NCBI GenBank assembly: GCA_903893625.1
Contig: CAITND010000062.1
Coordinates: 1-50,487 of the forward strand
Length of the DNA: 50,487 nucleotides
Direction of reading: 5' to 3'
Source: an uncultured Oscillatoriales cyanobacterium
Lineage (GTDB): Bacteria; Cyanobacteriota; Cyanobacteriia; Cyanobacteriales; Microcoleaceae
The notes beneath the pieces were generated by a model. That model made no database searches. It was not told the origin of the DNA and saw only the letters and a list, made by a program, of their open reading frames with translations. Both the position numbers and the translations under genes were made by a program. Within the stretch, counting starts at the first letter, position 1, and each line of letters begins with the position of its first letter. Of this stretch, positions 21,010 through 27,815 are shown one piece after another.

Positions 21010-21048
21010 TATTAACACTTCTATGGATCAGATTTTACCGTAAAGTTG
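21010..21048. repeat. 39-bp direct repeat, right copy (flank of McrBC-like cassette)
   Basis: Matches 17211-17249 at 38 of 39 positions in the same orientation. Sequence on either side of the two copies differs, so the boundaries are sharp. Together with the left copy it encloses 17250-21009. Confidence 0.9.
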
Positions 21049-21309
21049 TCCCTCCTTACCAGTTGCAGGAAAGAAGAATAGCGATCGGCTGTCTGTCTGG
21101 GGATGTTAAGATTAATAGCTAGAAATGTTAGATAAATATCTTTAATTAATTTTTCTTTTGGGTTGAGAGTCAAGGAAAGCGATCGCCAATTAGTTCAAAT
21201 TAAAATTGGAATAAAAACTCAATTAGAAATAGATAAGACCCTTAATTTGGTGATCAAGCTTCCTAACTTGAGCGATAATAAAGACTGTGCCGTTAAAGTA
21301 GGGATTGTT

Positions 21310-21585
21310 GTGACCCATCACTACCAAGCTCGAATTTATATTACTCTCCGTCCTTCTGTTCTTGATCCTCAAGGCGTGGCGGTCAAATCTGGGATTCAAC
21401 ATCTCGGATATGACAATGTTGAACAGGTGCGGATCGGTAAATATATTGAAATGACGATTTCAGCAACGGATGAAGCCCAAGCGAGAACCCAACTTGACCG
21501 AATTTGCGATCAATTGTTGGCAAATCCTGTGATTGAAATTTATCGATTTGATTTGACGGAAGTTTCCGCCGTCGCTGATCGATAA
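21310..21585 (+). CDS. purS: Phosphoribosylformylglycinamidine synthase subunit PurS
   Basis: Small subunit of the PurS-PurQ-PurL complex that makes formylglycinamidine ribonucleotide in purine synthesis. From GTG 21310 the protein has 91 residues, the usual PurS size, beginning THHYQARIYITLRPSVLDPQ. It keeps the signatures AVKSGIQHLGYDNVEQVRIGK and NPVIEIYRFDL. The frame is open back to a TTG at 21163, but those 49 residues do not resemble PurS and I regard them as leader DNA. purQ follows on the same strand after a hairpin; purL is not in the window. Confidence 0.88.
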   Translation: MTHHYQARIYITLRPSVLDPQGVAVKSGIQHLGYDNVEQVRIGKYIEMTISATDEAQARTQLDRICDQLLANPVIEIYRFDLTEVSAVADR

Positions 21586-21597
21586 CTCAATCAGAAG

Positions 21598-21640
21598 GTT
21601 GATCAAAGAAGATCTGTTCTCTCTTTGATCAACTCTTTTC
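21598..21640 (+). terminator. Strong hairpin between purS and purQ
   Basis: Bases 21598-21609 pair perfectly with 21622-21633 (12 bp, 12-nt loop), followed by TCTTTTC. It has the shape of an intrinsic terminator in an 83-nt gap, so it may cause partial termination or attenuation before purQ. Confidence 0.65.
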
Positions 21641-21668
21641 TATTTGTAACTTACTACTTAAATCAACT

Positions 21669-22346
21669 ATGAAATTTGGAGTTCTTGTTTTTCCGGGTTC
21701 TAATTGTGATCGAGATGTGGCTTGGGTGACTCAAGGATTATTGGGACAACCGACCCGCATGATTTGGCATGAAGATACGGATTTATCTGATATTGATGTG
21801 GTAGTAATTCCGGGGGGTTTTAGTTACGGGGATTATTTGCGTTGTGGTGCGATCGCGCGTTTTTCCCCAGTCATGCGTTCAACAATTGAACACGCTAATC
21901 AAGGAAAATTAGTGCTGGGAATTTGTAACGGATTTCAAGTGTTAACGGAAGCGGGATTATTACCCGGTGCATTAGTTAGAAATCGGGATTTACATTTTAT
22001 TTGTGAATCGGTTCCTTTGACGGTGATTAATAATAATATTCCCTGGACTGCTGAATATCAAACCGGGGAAGTCATTACTTTACCTATTGCTCACGGAGAA
22101 GGGTGTTATTATGCAGATGAAAAAACCTTAGCGGAATTAGAGGAAAATCACCAAGTCTTATTCCGTTATGGAACTGATAAAACCCCAAAACCTGAAGAAA
22201 ATCCTAACGGTTCTTTGAATAATATTGCTGGAATTTGTAACTGTCAAGGCAACGTTTTAGGGATGATGCCTCACCCAGAACGTGCCTCCGATTCGATGTT
22301 AGGAAATACCGACGGAATCAAACTGTTTAAAACCTTATTGCGTTAG
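21669..22346 (+). CDS. purQ: Phosphoribosylformylglycinamidine synthase subunit PurQ
   Basis: Class I glutamine amidotransferase subunit that supplies ammonia to PurL. The 225-residue protein starts [15 protein letters not shown] and has the oxyanion-region [16 protein letters not shown] and the nucleophile loop LGICNGFQ (Cys86). The catalytic His and Glu are in [10 protein letters not shown] near the C-terminus. Length and motifs are complete. It lies downstream of purS in the usual order. Confidence 0.96.
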   Translation: MKFGVLVFPGSNCDRDVAWVTQGLLGQPTRMIWHEDTDLSDIDVVVIPGGFSYGDYLRCGAIARFSPVMRSTIEHANQGKLVLGICNGFQVLTEAGLLPGALVRNRDLHFICESVPLTVINNNIPWTAEYQTGEVITLPIAHGEGCYYADEKTLAELEENHQVLFRYGTDKTPKPEENPNGSLNNIAGICNCQGNVLGMMPHPERASDSMLGNTDGIKLFKTLLR

Positions 22347-22383
22347 GTGATATTAAGCCTTATCGAGTTGCTTACCTGATCCG

Positions 22384-22463
22384 AGAAACCGGGTTTCTAA
22401 ACATCCAAAACCCGGTATTCCCCATTCCCCGACTCTGGAATTTGATGGAGGCGTGAACGCCTC
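22384..22463. repeat. Dispersed-repeat cluster downstream of purQ
   Basis: Contains one exact AGAAACCGGGTTTCT (22384-22398) with a partial inverted copy (AAACCCGG near 22409), then a perfect 7-bp hairpin GAGGCGT-GA-ACGCCTC (22448-22463). The cluster separates the convergent purQ and DUF3181 genes and likely terminates both. Confidence 0.65.
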
Positions 22464-22473
22464 ACTACAAAGT

Positions 22474-22779
22474 TTACAGTTCTTCTTGGAAGTCTTTTAA
22501 AATTCTCACCAATTCTTGAATTCCCGAATTGGGAATTAAATTCACAAGCGAGGTGGTTTGTTTTCCTCCCCCTAAATTAACATAAACTTTTTGCAAAACT
22601 TGTTGCACTTCACTTTCCGTAAAGTCTCCTTGATCTAAAAGGGGAGAGAGTTGTTCGGCTAATTGAGTATGCAAATGAGCTTCGGATAGATACAGATGCC
22701 ATTTGGCGACATCAATATAGATATTTTCTCCAATTTCAGAGGCTAATTTTTCAATGTTTCTTGTATTTAAAACAGACAT
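22474..22779 (-). CDS. DUF3181 family protein
   Basis: A 101-residue cyanobacterial protein of the DUF3181 family, recognised from IGENIYIDVAKWHLYLSEAH and the glycine-rich YVNLGGGKQTTSL. Function is unknown; the family is widely conserved in cyanobacteria, which suggests a basal role. No membrane segment is visible. A 2TM protein gene lies 51 nt upstream on the same strand, with a heptamer repeat between. Confidence 0.8.
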   Translation of the reverse strand: MSVLNTRNIEKLASEIGENIYIDVAKWHLYLSEAHLHTQLAEQLSPLLDQGDFTESEVQQVLQKVYVNLGGGKQTTSLVNLIPNSGIQELVRILKDFQEEL

Positions 22780-22803
22780 AATTAAGCTCCTAAATAATCA
22801 AGG

Positions 22804-22824
22804 GTTAACGGTTAACAGTTAACC
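22804..22824. repeat. Three-unit heptamer repeat
   Basis: GTTAACG, GTTAACA and GTTAACC in tandem, of the short tandemly repeated repetitive (STRR) type. It lies between the DUF3181 and 2TM genes. Confidence 0.7.
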
Positions 22825-22830
22825 TGAATG

Positions 22831-23085
22831 TTATCGATTTGAAGTTACAGGAGAATAGTCGGCGATCGCAAAAATATAAATCCCATGAAGGGCGATCGCT
22901 AACAACCAAATAACCGTAAATCCAGTTAACCAAGACCAATCGGCTGATTGCAAATTATGGAAAAACCATAAACCCGAATTAATCGCTGCAAAAATAGCAA
23001 CATGGATGGCAAAATTCATCCGATCATCTAAACGACGATAATCAGGATCTTTGCGGTCGGGTTTACGGGGCCAACGAGGAGGCAT
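22831..23085 (-). CDS. 2TM domain protein
   Basis: An 84-residue small membrane protein. A basic, proline-rich N-terminus (PPRWPRKPDRKDPDYRRLDD) precedes two hydrophobic helices (~24-42, ~52-73) joined by a short polar turn with WSWL. This matches the 2TM domain family. Function is unknown. It lies between moaC and the DUF3181 gene on the same strand. Confidence 0.7.
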   Translation of the reverse strand: MPPRWPRKPDRKDPDYRRLDDRMNFAIHVAIFAAINSGLWFFHNLQSADWSWLTGFTVIWLLAIALHGIYIFAIADYSPVTSNR

Positions 23086-23154
23086 AGACAGTCAATTCCC
23101 AAGCTTTTATTCTATTTTAGGCTGAACTGGGCTTGAATTATTCTATCTGGTGTC

Positions 23155-23646
23155 CTAATCTCCTGATTTTCCCCCCGTCTTACTCAACAGGCGAATGGAC
23201 TCAATCACAATTGACTTTTCTAAGGCTTTCGCCATGTCATACAGGGTCAACGCCGCCACAGAAACAGCCGTTAACGCTTCCATTTCGACCCCGGTTTCGG
23301 CTTTGGTGATCACTTCGGCCTGAATTTGATACCCTGGTAATTCGGGGTCGGGCAAAATTTGGACATCAATTTTACTCAAGGATAAGGGATGACACAGGGG
23401 AATTAACTGGGCCGTTTGTTTGGCGGCGATGATTCCGGCGAGTTTCGCTGTCCCTAACACATCCCCTTTGGGTGCATTTCCGGCTTCGATGGCGGCAAAG
23501 GTTGCGGGTAACATTCGCACTTGTCCTCCCGCAATAGCCTGACGACGAGTGGCCACCTTCTCCGACACATCCACCATCCGGGCTTCCCCCGTTTCATCCA
23601 GGTGGGAGAGGCGATTAGAAGAATTTTCAGAAAAATTGCTTGCCAT
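23155..23646 (-). CDS. moaC: Cyclic pyranopterin monophosphate synthase MoaC
   Basis: Acts after MoaA in making cyclic pyranopterin monophosphate, the first committed intermediate of molybdenum cofactor. The 163-residue protein has [36 protein letters not shown], the catalytic-region [12 protein letters not shown], and [20 protein letters not shown]. The frame extends to 23736, but ATG 23646 ([10 protein letters not shown]) is the best start: it lies just before the conserved domain. The gene diverges from the neighbouring tRNA. Confidence 0.94.
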   Translation of the reverse strand: MASNFSENSSNRLSHLDETGEARMVDVSEKVATRRQAIAGGQVRMLPATFAAIEAGNAPKGDVLGTAKLAGIIAAKQTAQLIPLCHPLSLSKIDVQILPDPELPGYQIQAEVITKAETGVEMEALTAVSVAALTLYDMAKALEKSIVIESIRLLSKTGGKSGD

Positions 23647-23736
23647 TTGGGAAAAATGTGTTAATATAAGAAAGCGGTGAAGAAAACACCCTCGTTGAAT
23701 AGTGTATATTCTGAGGTTGTTGTTCTGAACTGGCAA

Positions 23737-23810
23737 GGGCTTGTAGCTCAGTGGACTAGAGCACGTGGCTACGGACCACGGTGTCGGGGGTTCGAATCCC
23801 TCCTAGCCCG
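23737..23810 (+). tRNA. tRNA-Arg (anticodon ACG)
   Basis: A 74-nt cloverleaf. The acceptor strand GGGCTTG faces CTAGCCC with one T-T mismatch. The D-arm box is TAGCTCAGTGG, the anticodon stem CGTGG/CCACG encloses CTACGGA with ACG at 34-36, and the T-arm contains GGTTCGAATCC. CCA is not encoded. A34 is normally edited to inosine to read CGN codons. Confidence 0.95.
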
Positions 23811-23916
23811 TTTAAAAATCAATTATCTAACGCAGGGACGAGATGATCTCGCCCCTATATTTCTATTTAGGCTTTAGCTCCCTCCTAATATTAGAAGATG
23901 ACAGAAATCCGGTTTT

Positions 23917-23946
23917 GGGGTGTGCCAAAGAGTGATCGCACACCCC
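23917..23946. repeat. Hairpin upstream of the conflict-system locus
   Basis: GGGGTGTGC pairs with GCACACCCC (9 bp, 12-nt loop). It lies between tRNA-Arg and the first small gene of the VMAP cluster. It has no following T-run. Confidence 0.5.
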
Positions 23947-24005
23947 TATATTTTGACAAAATTGCGATCGCCTGACTCAAATATTAACTAGACAAGGCTA
24001 TAGGG

Positions 24006-24218
24006 ATGGAAAAGTTAGTCATCATCAAAATTGGGGACGGGGACTTTCAACAGGGTTTTCCAGTAACTTTGTATATTCGGAAAGAAGGTGCTCCCTTCCC
24101 ATCCTCCCTTGATGGCAAACTTCCTCCTGAACCCCAACTGCCCTTATTATATGAGCAGTGGCAGTCAGAGTATGATAAACTTATCTTAGAAGGTAATGAC
24201 AACTGCCGAAGAATTTAG
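24006..24218 (+). CDS. Small adaptor-like protein, first gene of VMAP cluster
   Basis: A 70-residue protein. The segment KLVIIKIGDGDFQQGFPVTL, then GKLPPEPQLPLLYEQWQSEYDKL, resembles a short N-terminal module that in cyanobacteria precedes CHAT-type or similar effector domains. Here it stands alone and ends in GNDNCRRI, so it may be a separate adaptor or the stump of a longer effector. It starts at ATG 24006 after a weak GGG and lies 26 nt upstream of the next gene. No catalytic residues are visible. Confidence 0.55.
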   Translation: MEKLVIIKIGDGDFQQGFPVTLYIRKEGAPFPSSLDGKLPPEPQLPLLYEQWQSEYDKLILEGNDNCRRI

Positions 24219-24244
24219 GATCTAGATATAGGAGAATTTAACTC

Positions 24245-24640
24245 ATGGACCCAATCCTAGCAGGAGCTTCAGTAATGGTTACGATTCTGGCTACTAAAGC
24301 ATTAGAAAAAACTGGAGAAATATTCGGAGAAGCAGTGATTGATTGCGGCCGTAAAGTGCTTGAGTCATTGCGACACAAATTACCAGATACTGTTAAGTTA
24401 CTTGAAGATCCTTCAGCAAAAGAATTAGACTATGTTCAAGTAATAGAGACTGTAAAAATTGAAGCGGATAAAGATCCTCATTTGGCTCAACTATTGCAAG
24501 AGTTAGCTTTGGAAGCGCAAAAAGATTCTAAGTTCTCTGAATTTATCTCTCAGAAGCCAACAGTTTACAACGCGGTAAAGTTGGCAGAATACATTAAAAA
24601 TGTATTCCAAGGTAATACAATTATCGGTGGAAATTTCTGA
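24245..24640 (+). CDS. Effector-associated-like helical protein of VMAP cluster
   Basis: A 131-residue protein with a good GGAGA ribosome site 9 nt before ATG. Residues 1-20 are hydrophobic or amphipathic (PILAGASVMVTILATKALEK), followed by predicted helices and a glycine-rich tail (NVFQGNTIIGGNF). Similar N-terminal modules occur in cyanobacterial conflict proteins ahead of TPR, CHAT or caspase domains, so I infer a signalling or assembly role. It has no catalytic motif. Likely cotranscribed with its neighbours. Confidence 0.6.
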   Translation: MDPILAGASVMVTILATKALEKTGEIFGEAVIDCGRKVLESLRHKLPDTVKLLEDPSAKELDYVQVIETVKIEADKDPHLAQLLQELALEAQKDSKFSEFISQKPTVYNAVKLAEYIKNVFQGNTIIGGNF

Positions 24641-24688
24641 CTGATTCTTTTCCCTCAACTCCCCATATATAACACACTAAGGGAGAAA

Positions 24689-25858
24689 TTGGAGATATCT
24701 CAATCTGTTAGTAATTTTGATTTAGCTTGGTTTTGTTCTCTTGTAAAAGATAAAAACCTTGATGAGACTATTAAAAAGGCATATCAAGACTCCTTACCTC
24801 CCGTTTTAAAATCCGATTTAAAATTGTGGGGATTATTGGACAATAATATTAAACAAATATTACAAATACTTGAAAGATTTAAAAGATTACCTCAGTTTTT
24901 GAATCATCTCATTCAAGATAAAAGCTTACCCGAAGAAATTCGGAGTAAATTAACTGAGTTGAACCTAGAAAGAATGCTAATTATGAGCCGTGATGAGAGC
25001 CTAGAATCCTATTTAATTGTTACCGTTAAACCTGATGATAAACCTAAAGAATTTTTACTGAATGCTTGGTTAATTATTGATGACTCAGTAACATTGAATA
25101 ATAACCCCTATCGGTTTTGGCCTCTTATTGATGATGGGAATCAAACAGAACCGGAAATTAAATGTAAATGGGATAAAATTTCAGAACATTTAGGCAAATT
25201 AATCATAAAATCTGAGGAATATTTACAAGGGAAAAAAAAAGATAACTTAACAATTGAATTTTTCTTACCGATTGATTTAATGTGTCAAGAAGTAGATCGC
25301 TGGAAAATTACTGATCCATTATTTAAAGAAATACCTTTAGGATTTAGTTATCCAATCAGATTAAGATCACTAGAACGTCAGGAGAGTAGTTATTTACTTC
25401 GTTATCAATCTAATTGGCGTAAAAATTGGGATAAAGTTAGAAGTGTTTTAGATCAAAAACCAACCCCAGAATTATTTGAACATCTTCAAGAAATAGAAAC
25501 TTTTAATAATTGGAAAAAATTAAGCATCAGCTTAAATGAAAAAATAGGACTTAAGTTAACTTGCGCTCCTCCCCAAGCAAAAAGAAAGGATTTATTTCTA
25601 GCAATTTTACAAGCCACAACACCTATAGCAATTTGGACAAGATGCAATCTTAAAAATTGCGATTTAGCAGCTGAAATAGAGAGAATTTTAACCTTAAACA
25701 ACTTAAGTCGTTTATGTGAATCAGTTCAGAAATTTAGGGCGGAAGCTAACGCTGAAGAAAACGAACAACATTTAGGGTTTCATTTAGCTCTACTGTGGGA
25801 AAATCCCTATCGTCTTATCCCTGATAATACGCGACCATTAATAACACCTGGACAATAA
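24689..25858 (+). CDS. VMAP-C domain protein (vWA-MoxR-associated)
   Basis: A 389-residue protein starting at TTG 24689 behind GGGAGA. The N-terminal ~85 residues form a helical bundle resembling an effector-associated adaptor domain. The rest fits the VMAP-C domain: ESYLIVTVKPD, AWLIIDDS, WDKISEHLGKLI, LTIEFFLPIDLMCQEVDRW, PLGFSYPIRLRSLER, and the characteristic ending HLGFHLALLWENPYRLIPD. VMAP proteins are the central partner of vWA and MoxR ATPases in ternary conflict systems and often carry an effector; none is fused here. Downstream lie two minus-strand genes and then MoxR. Confidence 0.72.
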   Translation: MEISQSVSNFDLAWFCSLVKDKNLDETIKKAYQDSLPPVLKSDLKLWGLLDNNIKQILQILERFKRLPQFLNHLIQDKSLPEEIRSKLTELNLERMLIMSRDESLESYLIVTVKPDDKPKEFLLNAWLIIDDSVTLNNNPYRFWPLIDDGNQTEPEIKCKWDKISEHLGKLIIKSEEYLQGKKKDNLTIEFFLPIDLMCQEVDRWKITDPLFKEIPLGFSYPIRLRSLERQESSYLLRYQSNWRKNWDKVRSVLDQKPTPELFEHLQEIETFNNWKKLSISLNEKIGLKLTCAPPQAKRKDLFLAILQATTPIAIWTRCNLKNCDLAAEIERILTLNNLSRLCESVQKFRAEANAEENEQHLGFHLALLWENPYRLIPDNTRPLITPGQ

Positions 25859-25864
25859 TAAAAA

Positions 25865-26236
25865 TTATCCCATTTTTTCATAGATAGTCTCACCATGATA
25901 TACCCTTTCAAAAGGCTTTTGTTTGGCTAAGGCTTCTTCGGGTGTACCAAAATCACTCACGGAAATCGGGAAATTTAGACTTTCTCCCTGAGCCACCTTT
26001 TTCACTAAATTCGTAATTTCAATCCCAATATGATCATTAAACTGAAAAGTTTGAGAAAAATGCTCATCCTCACTAAAGCTGGTCAACTCGCGATCGCCAA
26101 TTTTTGCCTTTTTTACCGTAAAGATAAATGTTTTTTTGCGATCTCCTAATAAAACCACAACTTGTAACCCATCTAGTTTATCTTTAGCTGAGTCAATTCG
26201 CTGAATTTTTTTAATCAATAATACTTGTGTCTTCAT
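25865..26236 (-). CDS. Unknown protein coupled to the C39-like peptidase
   Basis: A 123-residue protein I do not recognise. Beta-rich pattern in the first half (VLLIKKIQRID; LQVVVLLGDRKKTFIFTVKKAKIG), then an acidic middle and a basic tail (QKPFERVYHGETIYEKMG). Its start overlaps the stop of the peptidase gene by 4 bp, so the two are translationally coupled. Such pairs can be enzyme and substrate, chaperone or inhibitor; nothing in the sequence decides which. Confidence 0.65.
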   Translation of the reverse strand: MKTQVLLIKKIQRIDSAKDKLDGLQVVVLLGDRKKTFIFTVKKAKIGDRELTSFSEDEHFSQTFQFNDHIGIEITNLVKKVAQGESLNFPISVSDFGTPEEALAKQKPFERVYHGETIYEKMG

Positions 26237-26712
26237 AATTCTACCCAGAAAATACCGCGTAATGTCCAGTAATTAATAAACTCTTTTGGTTCCATTTTAT
26301 AATGAGTTCCCTGCCAAGGATCTCGAATTAATACCCGTCCCTGATTATCCCAACCATCAACTACAACTAAATGACCTAATCTGGAGCCCAATTCTCTTAA
26401 TTCCGCAACCCAAACACCAGTCGATATCAGACAATCCAGCAATTCAGAAAAACCTAATCCTTCAATCTCTAACCCTCCACCTCGCCACTCTCCTAAATTA
26501 CTGGGACTCAAATTATTGAGCACTGATGCAAGGTAAGCCGGACTGATAGGTGCGCTACCTTCATTAATAATTATATCCTGATTAATAGCATTAATTCCTT
26601 TTTCTTTCAGCAACATCTCCCCACAAGCAGCACCGCAGGACAGATTATTTTGCTGTTTGACCACTCTTGCATCACTCTGTTCTTCTATAACTTGCCAGTT
26701 TCCTCCTGCCAA
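26233..26712 (-). CDS. C39-like papain-fold cysteine peptidase
   Basis: A 159-residue protein with a papain-like C39 pattern: RVVKQQNNLSCGAACGEMLL gives the oxyanion Gln and catalytic Cys (~26), and LGHLVVVDGWDNQGRVLIRD gives the His and Asp (WDN..IRDP). C39 peptidases cleave leader peptides at double-glycine sites when fused to ABC exporters; this one stands alone, with no membrane segments. It lies inside the VMAP cluster but on the opposite strand, diverging from moxR, so it is a candidate effector or an unrelated insertion. Confidence 0.75.
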   Translation of the reverse strand: MAGGNWQVIEEQSDARVVKQQNNLSCGAACGEMLLKEKGINAINQDIIINEGSAPISPAYLASVLNNLSPSNLGEWRGGGLEIEGLGFSELLDCLISTGVWVAELRELGSRLGHLVVVDGWDNQGRVLIRDPWQGTHYKMEPKEFINYWTLRGIFWVEL

Positions 26713-26768
26713 AAATTAGCCTCCTCGGTGTATAATCAATCAATATAGCAAATCTTTAAACTAAAACC

Positions 26769-27815
26769 ATGAACAACTGGAAAATATTTAAAGGCAATAG
26801 TCAACCCCATGATGAGATTAATCGCCTTCCACCTCCCCCAAGTTGGCGTAAATTTACGGGGGTAGATGAAGAAATTGTTAAACAAATTGAACAACGTTGG
26901 CTAAAGTTTTGTCAGGGTTTAGAAAAAAATACTAGGGATGAGGAACGGGGTAAAAGTTTTCGGATTCAAACTGATAATAGTAATGACCGCAATAGTGTGA
27001 TTAATATGGTCAATGCGGCTTTATATTTAAGACGACCTTTATTAGTAACTGGAAAACCGGGGACGGGTAAAACCTCTTTAGCTTATGCGGTGGCTTATGA
27101 ATTAAAATTAGGGACGGTTTTACCTTGGTATATTACCGCCCGTTCAACGTTACAAGAAGGATTATATCGTTATGATGCGATCGCTCGTCTTCAAGATGTA
27201 CAAATGGGCGATAAAAGTAAAGATATCGGTCGCTATATTCAATTAGGGCCATTAGGAACAGCGTTGCTTCCTTCCCATCGTCCCCGTGTATTATTAATTG
27301 ATGAAATTGACAAAAGCGATATTAATTTACCTAATGATTTACTCAATTTATTTGAGGAGGGAGAATTTGAAATCCCAGAATTAGCCCGAATTTCTCAAGA
27401 AATAAATCAAGTAGAAGTTAGAACTTATGATGGGATAGACGTACCCATAAAAGATGGAAAAGTCCGTTGTCTGAATTTTCCTTTTATTATTTTAACGAAT
27501 AACGGTGAACGAGATTTTCCGCCCGCATTTCTCAGGCGGTGTTTAAGGTTAAAGATGCCTTATGAGCCTGATGCAACAGCGTTAATGGAAATTATTGAAG
27601 CCCATTTAGAGAAAGATGAATTAACTCAAGATAGAACAAAAATAGAGAATTTAATTCAAAAGTTTATAGAATTACGAAAAGAGGGAGCTATTGCCACAGA
27701 TCAACTATTGAATGCAATTTATATGGTGACTCGTGAATTTAAACCCGAAGCAGCAGAAGAAAATGATCTAATTGATGTGTTAATGAAATACTTAACCAGT
27801 GCGGAGGACAGATGA
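26769..27815 (+). CDS. MoxR-family AAA+ ATPase
   Basis: A 348-residue MoxR-type ATPase. Walker A is LLVTGKPGTGKTSLA (~91-105), Walker B RVLLIDEIDKSDINLPNDLL (~172-191), sensor FIILTNNGERDFPPAFLRRC including the arginine finger. MoxR proteins work with vWA-domain partners as chaperone-like remodelers. An N-terminal segment (PPPPSWRKFTG) is typical of the conflict-associated subgroup. The stop overlaps the start of the 1282-residue vWA gene by 4 bp (ATGA), which fixes the pairing. Confidence 0.92.
   Translation: MNNWKIFKGNSQPHDEINRLPPPPSWRKFTGVDEEIVKQIEQRWLKFCQGLEKNTRDEERGKSFRIQTDNSNDRNSVINMVNAALYLRRPLLVTGKPGTGKTSLAYAVAYELKLGTVLPWYITARSTLQEGLYRYDAIARLQDVQMGDKSKDIGRYIQLGPLGTALLPSHRPRVLLIDEIDKSDINLPNDLLNLFEEGEFEIPELARISQEINQVEVRTYDGIDVPIKDGKVRCLNFPFIILTNNGERDFPPAFLRRCLRLKMPYEPDATALMEIIEAHLEKDELTQDRTKIENLIQKFIELRKEGAIATDQLLNAIYMVTREFKPEAAEENDLIDVLMKYLTSAEDR

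Noticed and set aside
23677-23877. 66-codon ORF overlapping the tRNA
   Set aside because: It is a translation of the tRNA-Arg gene and its flanks, not a protein.
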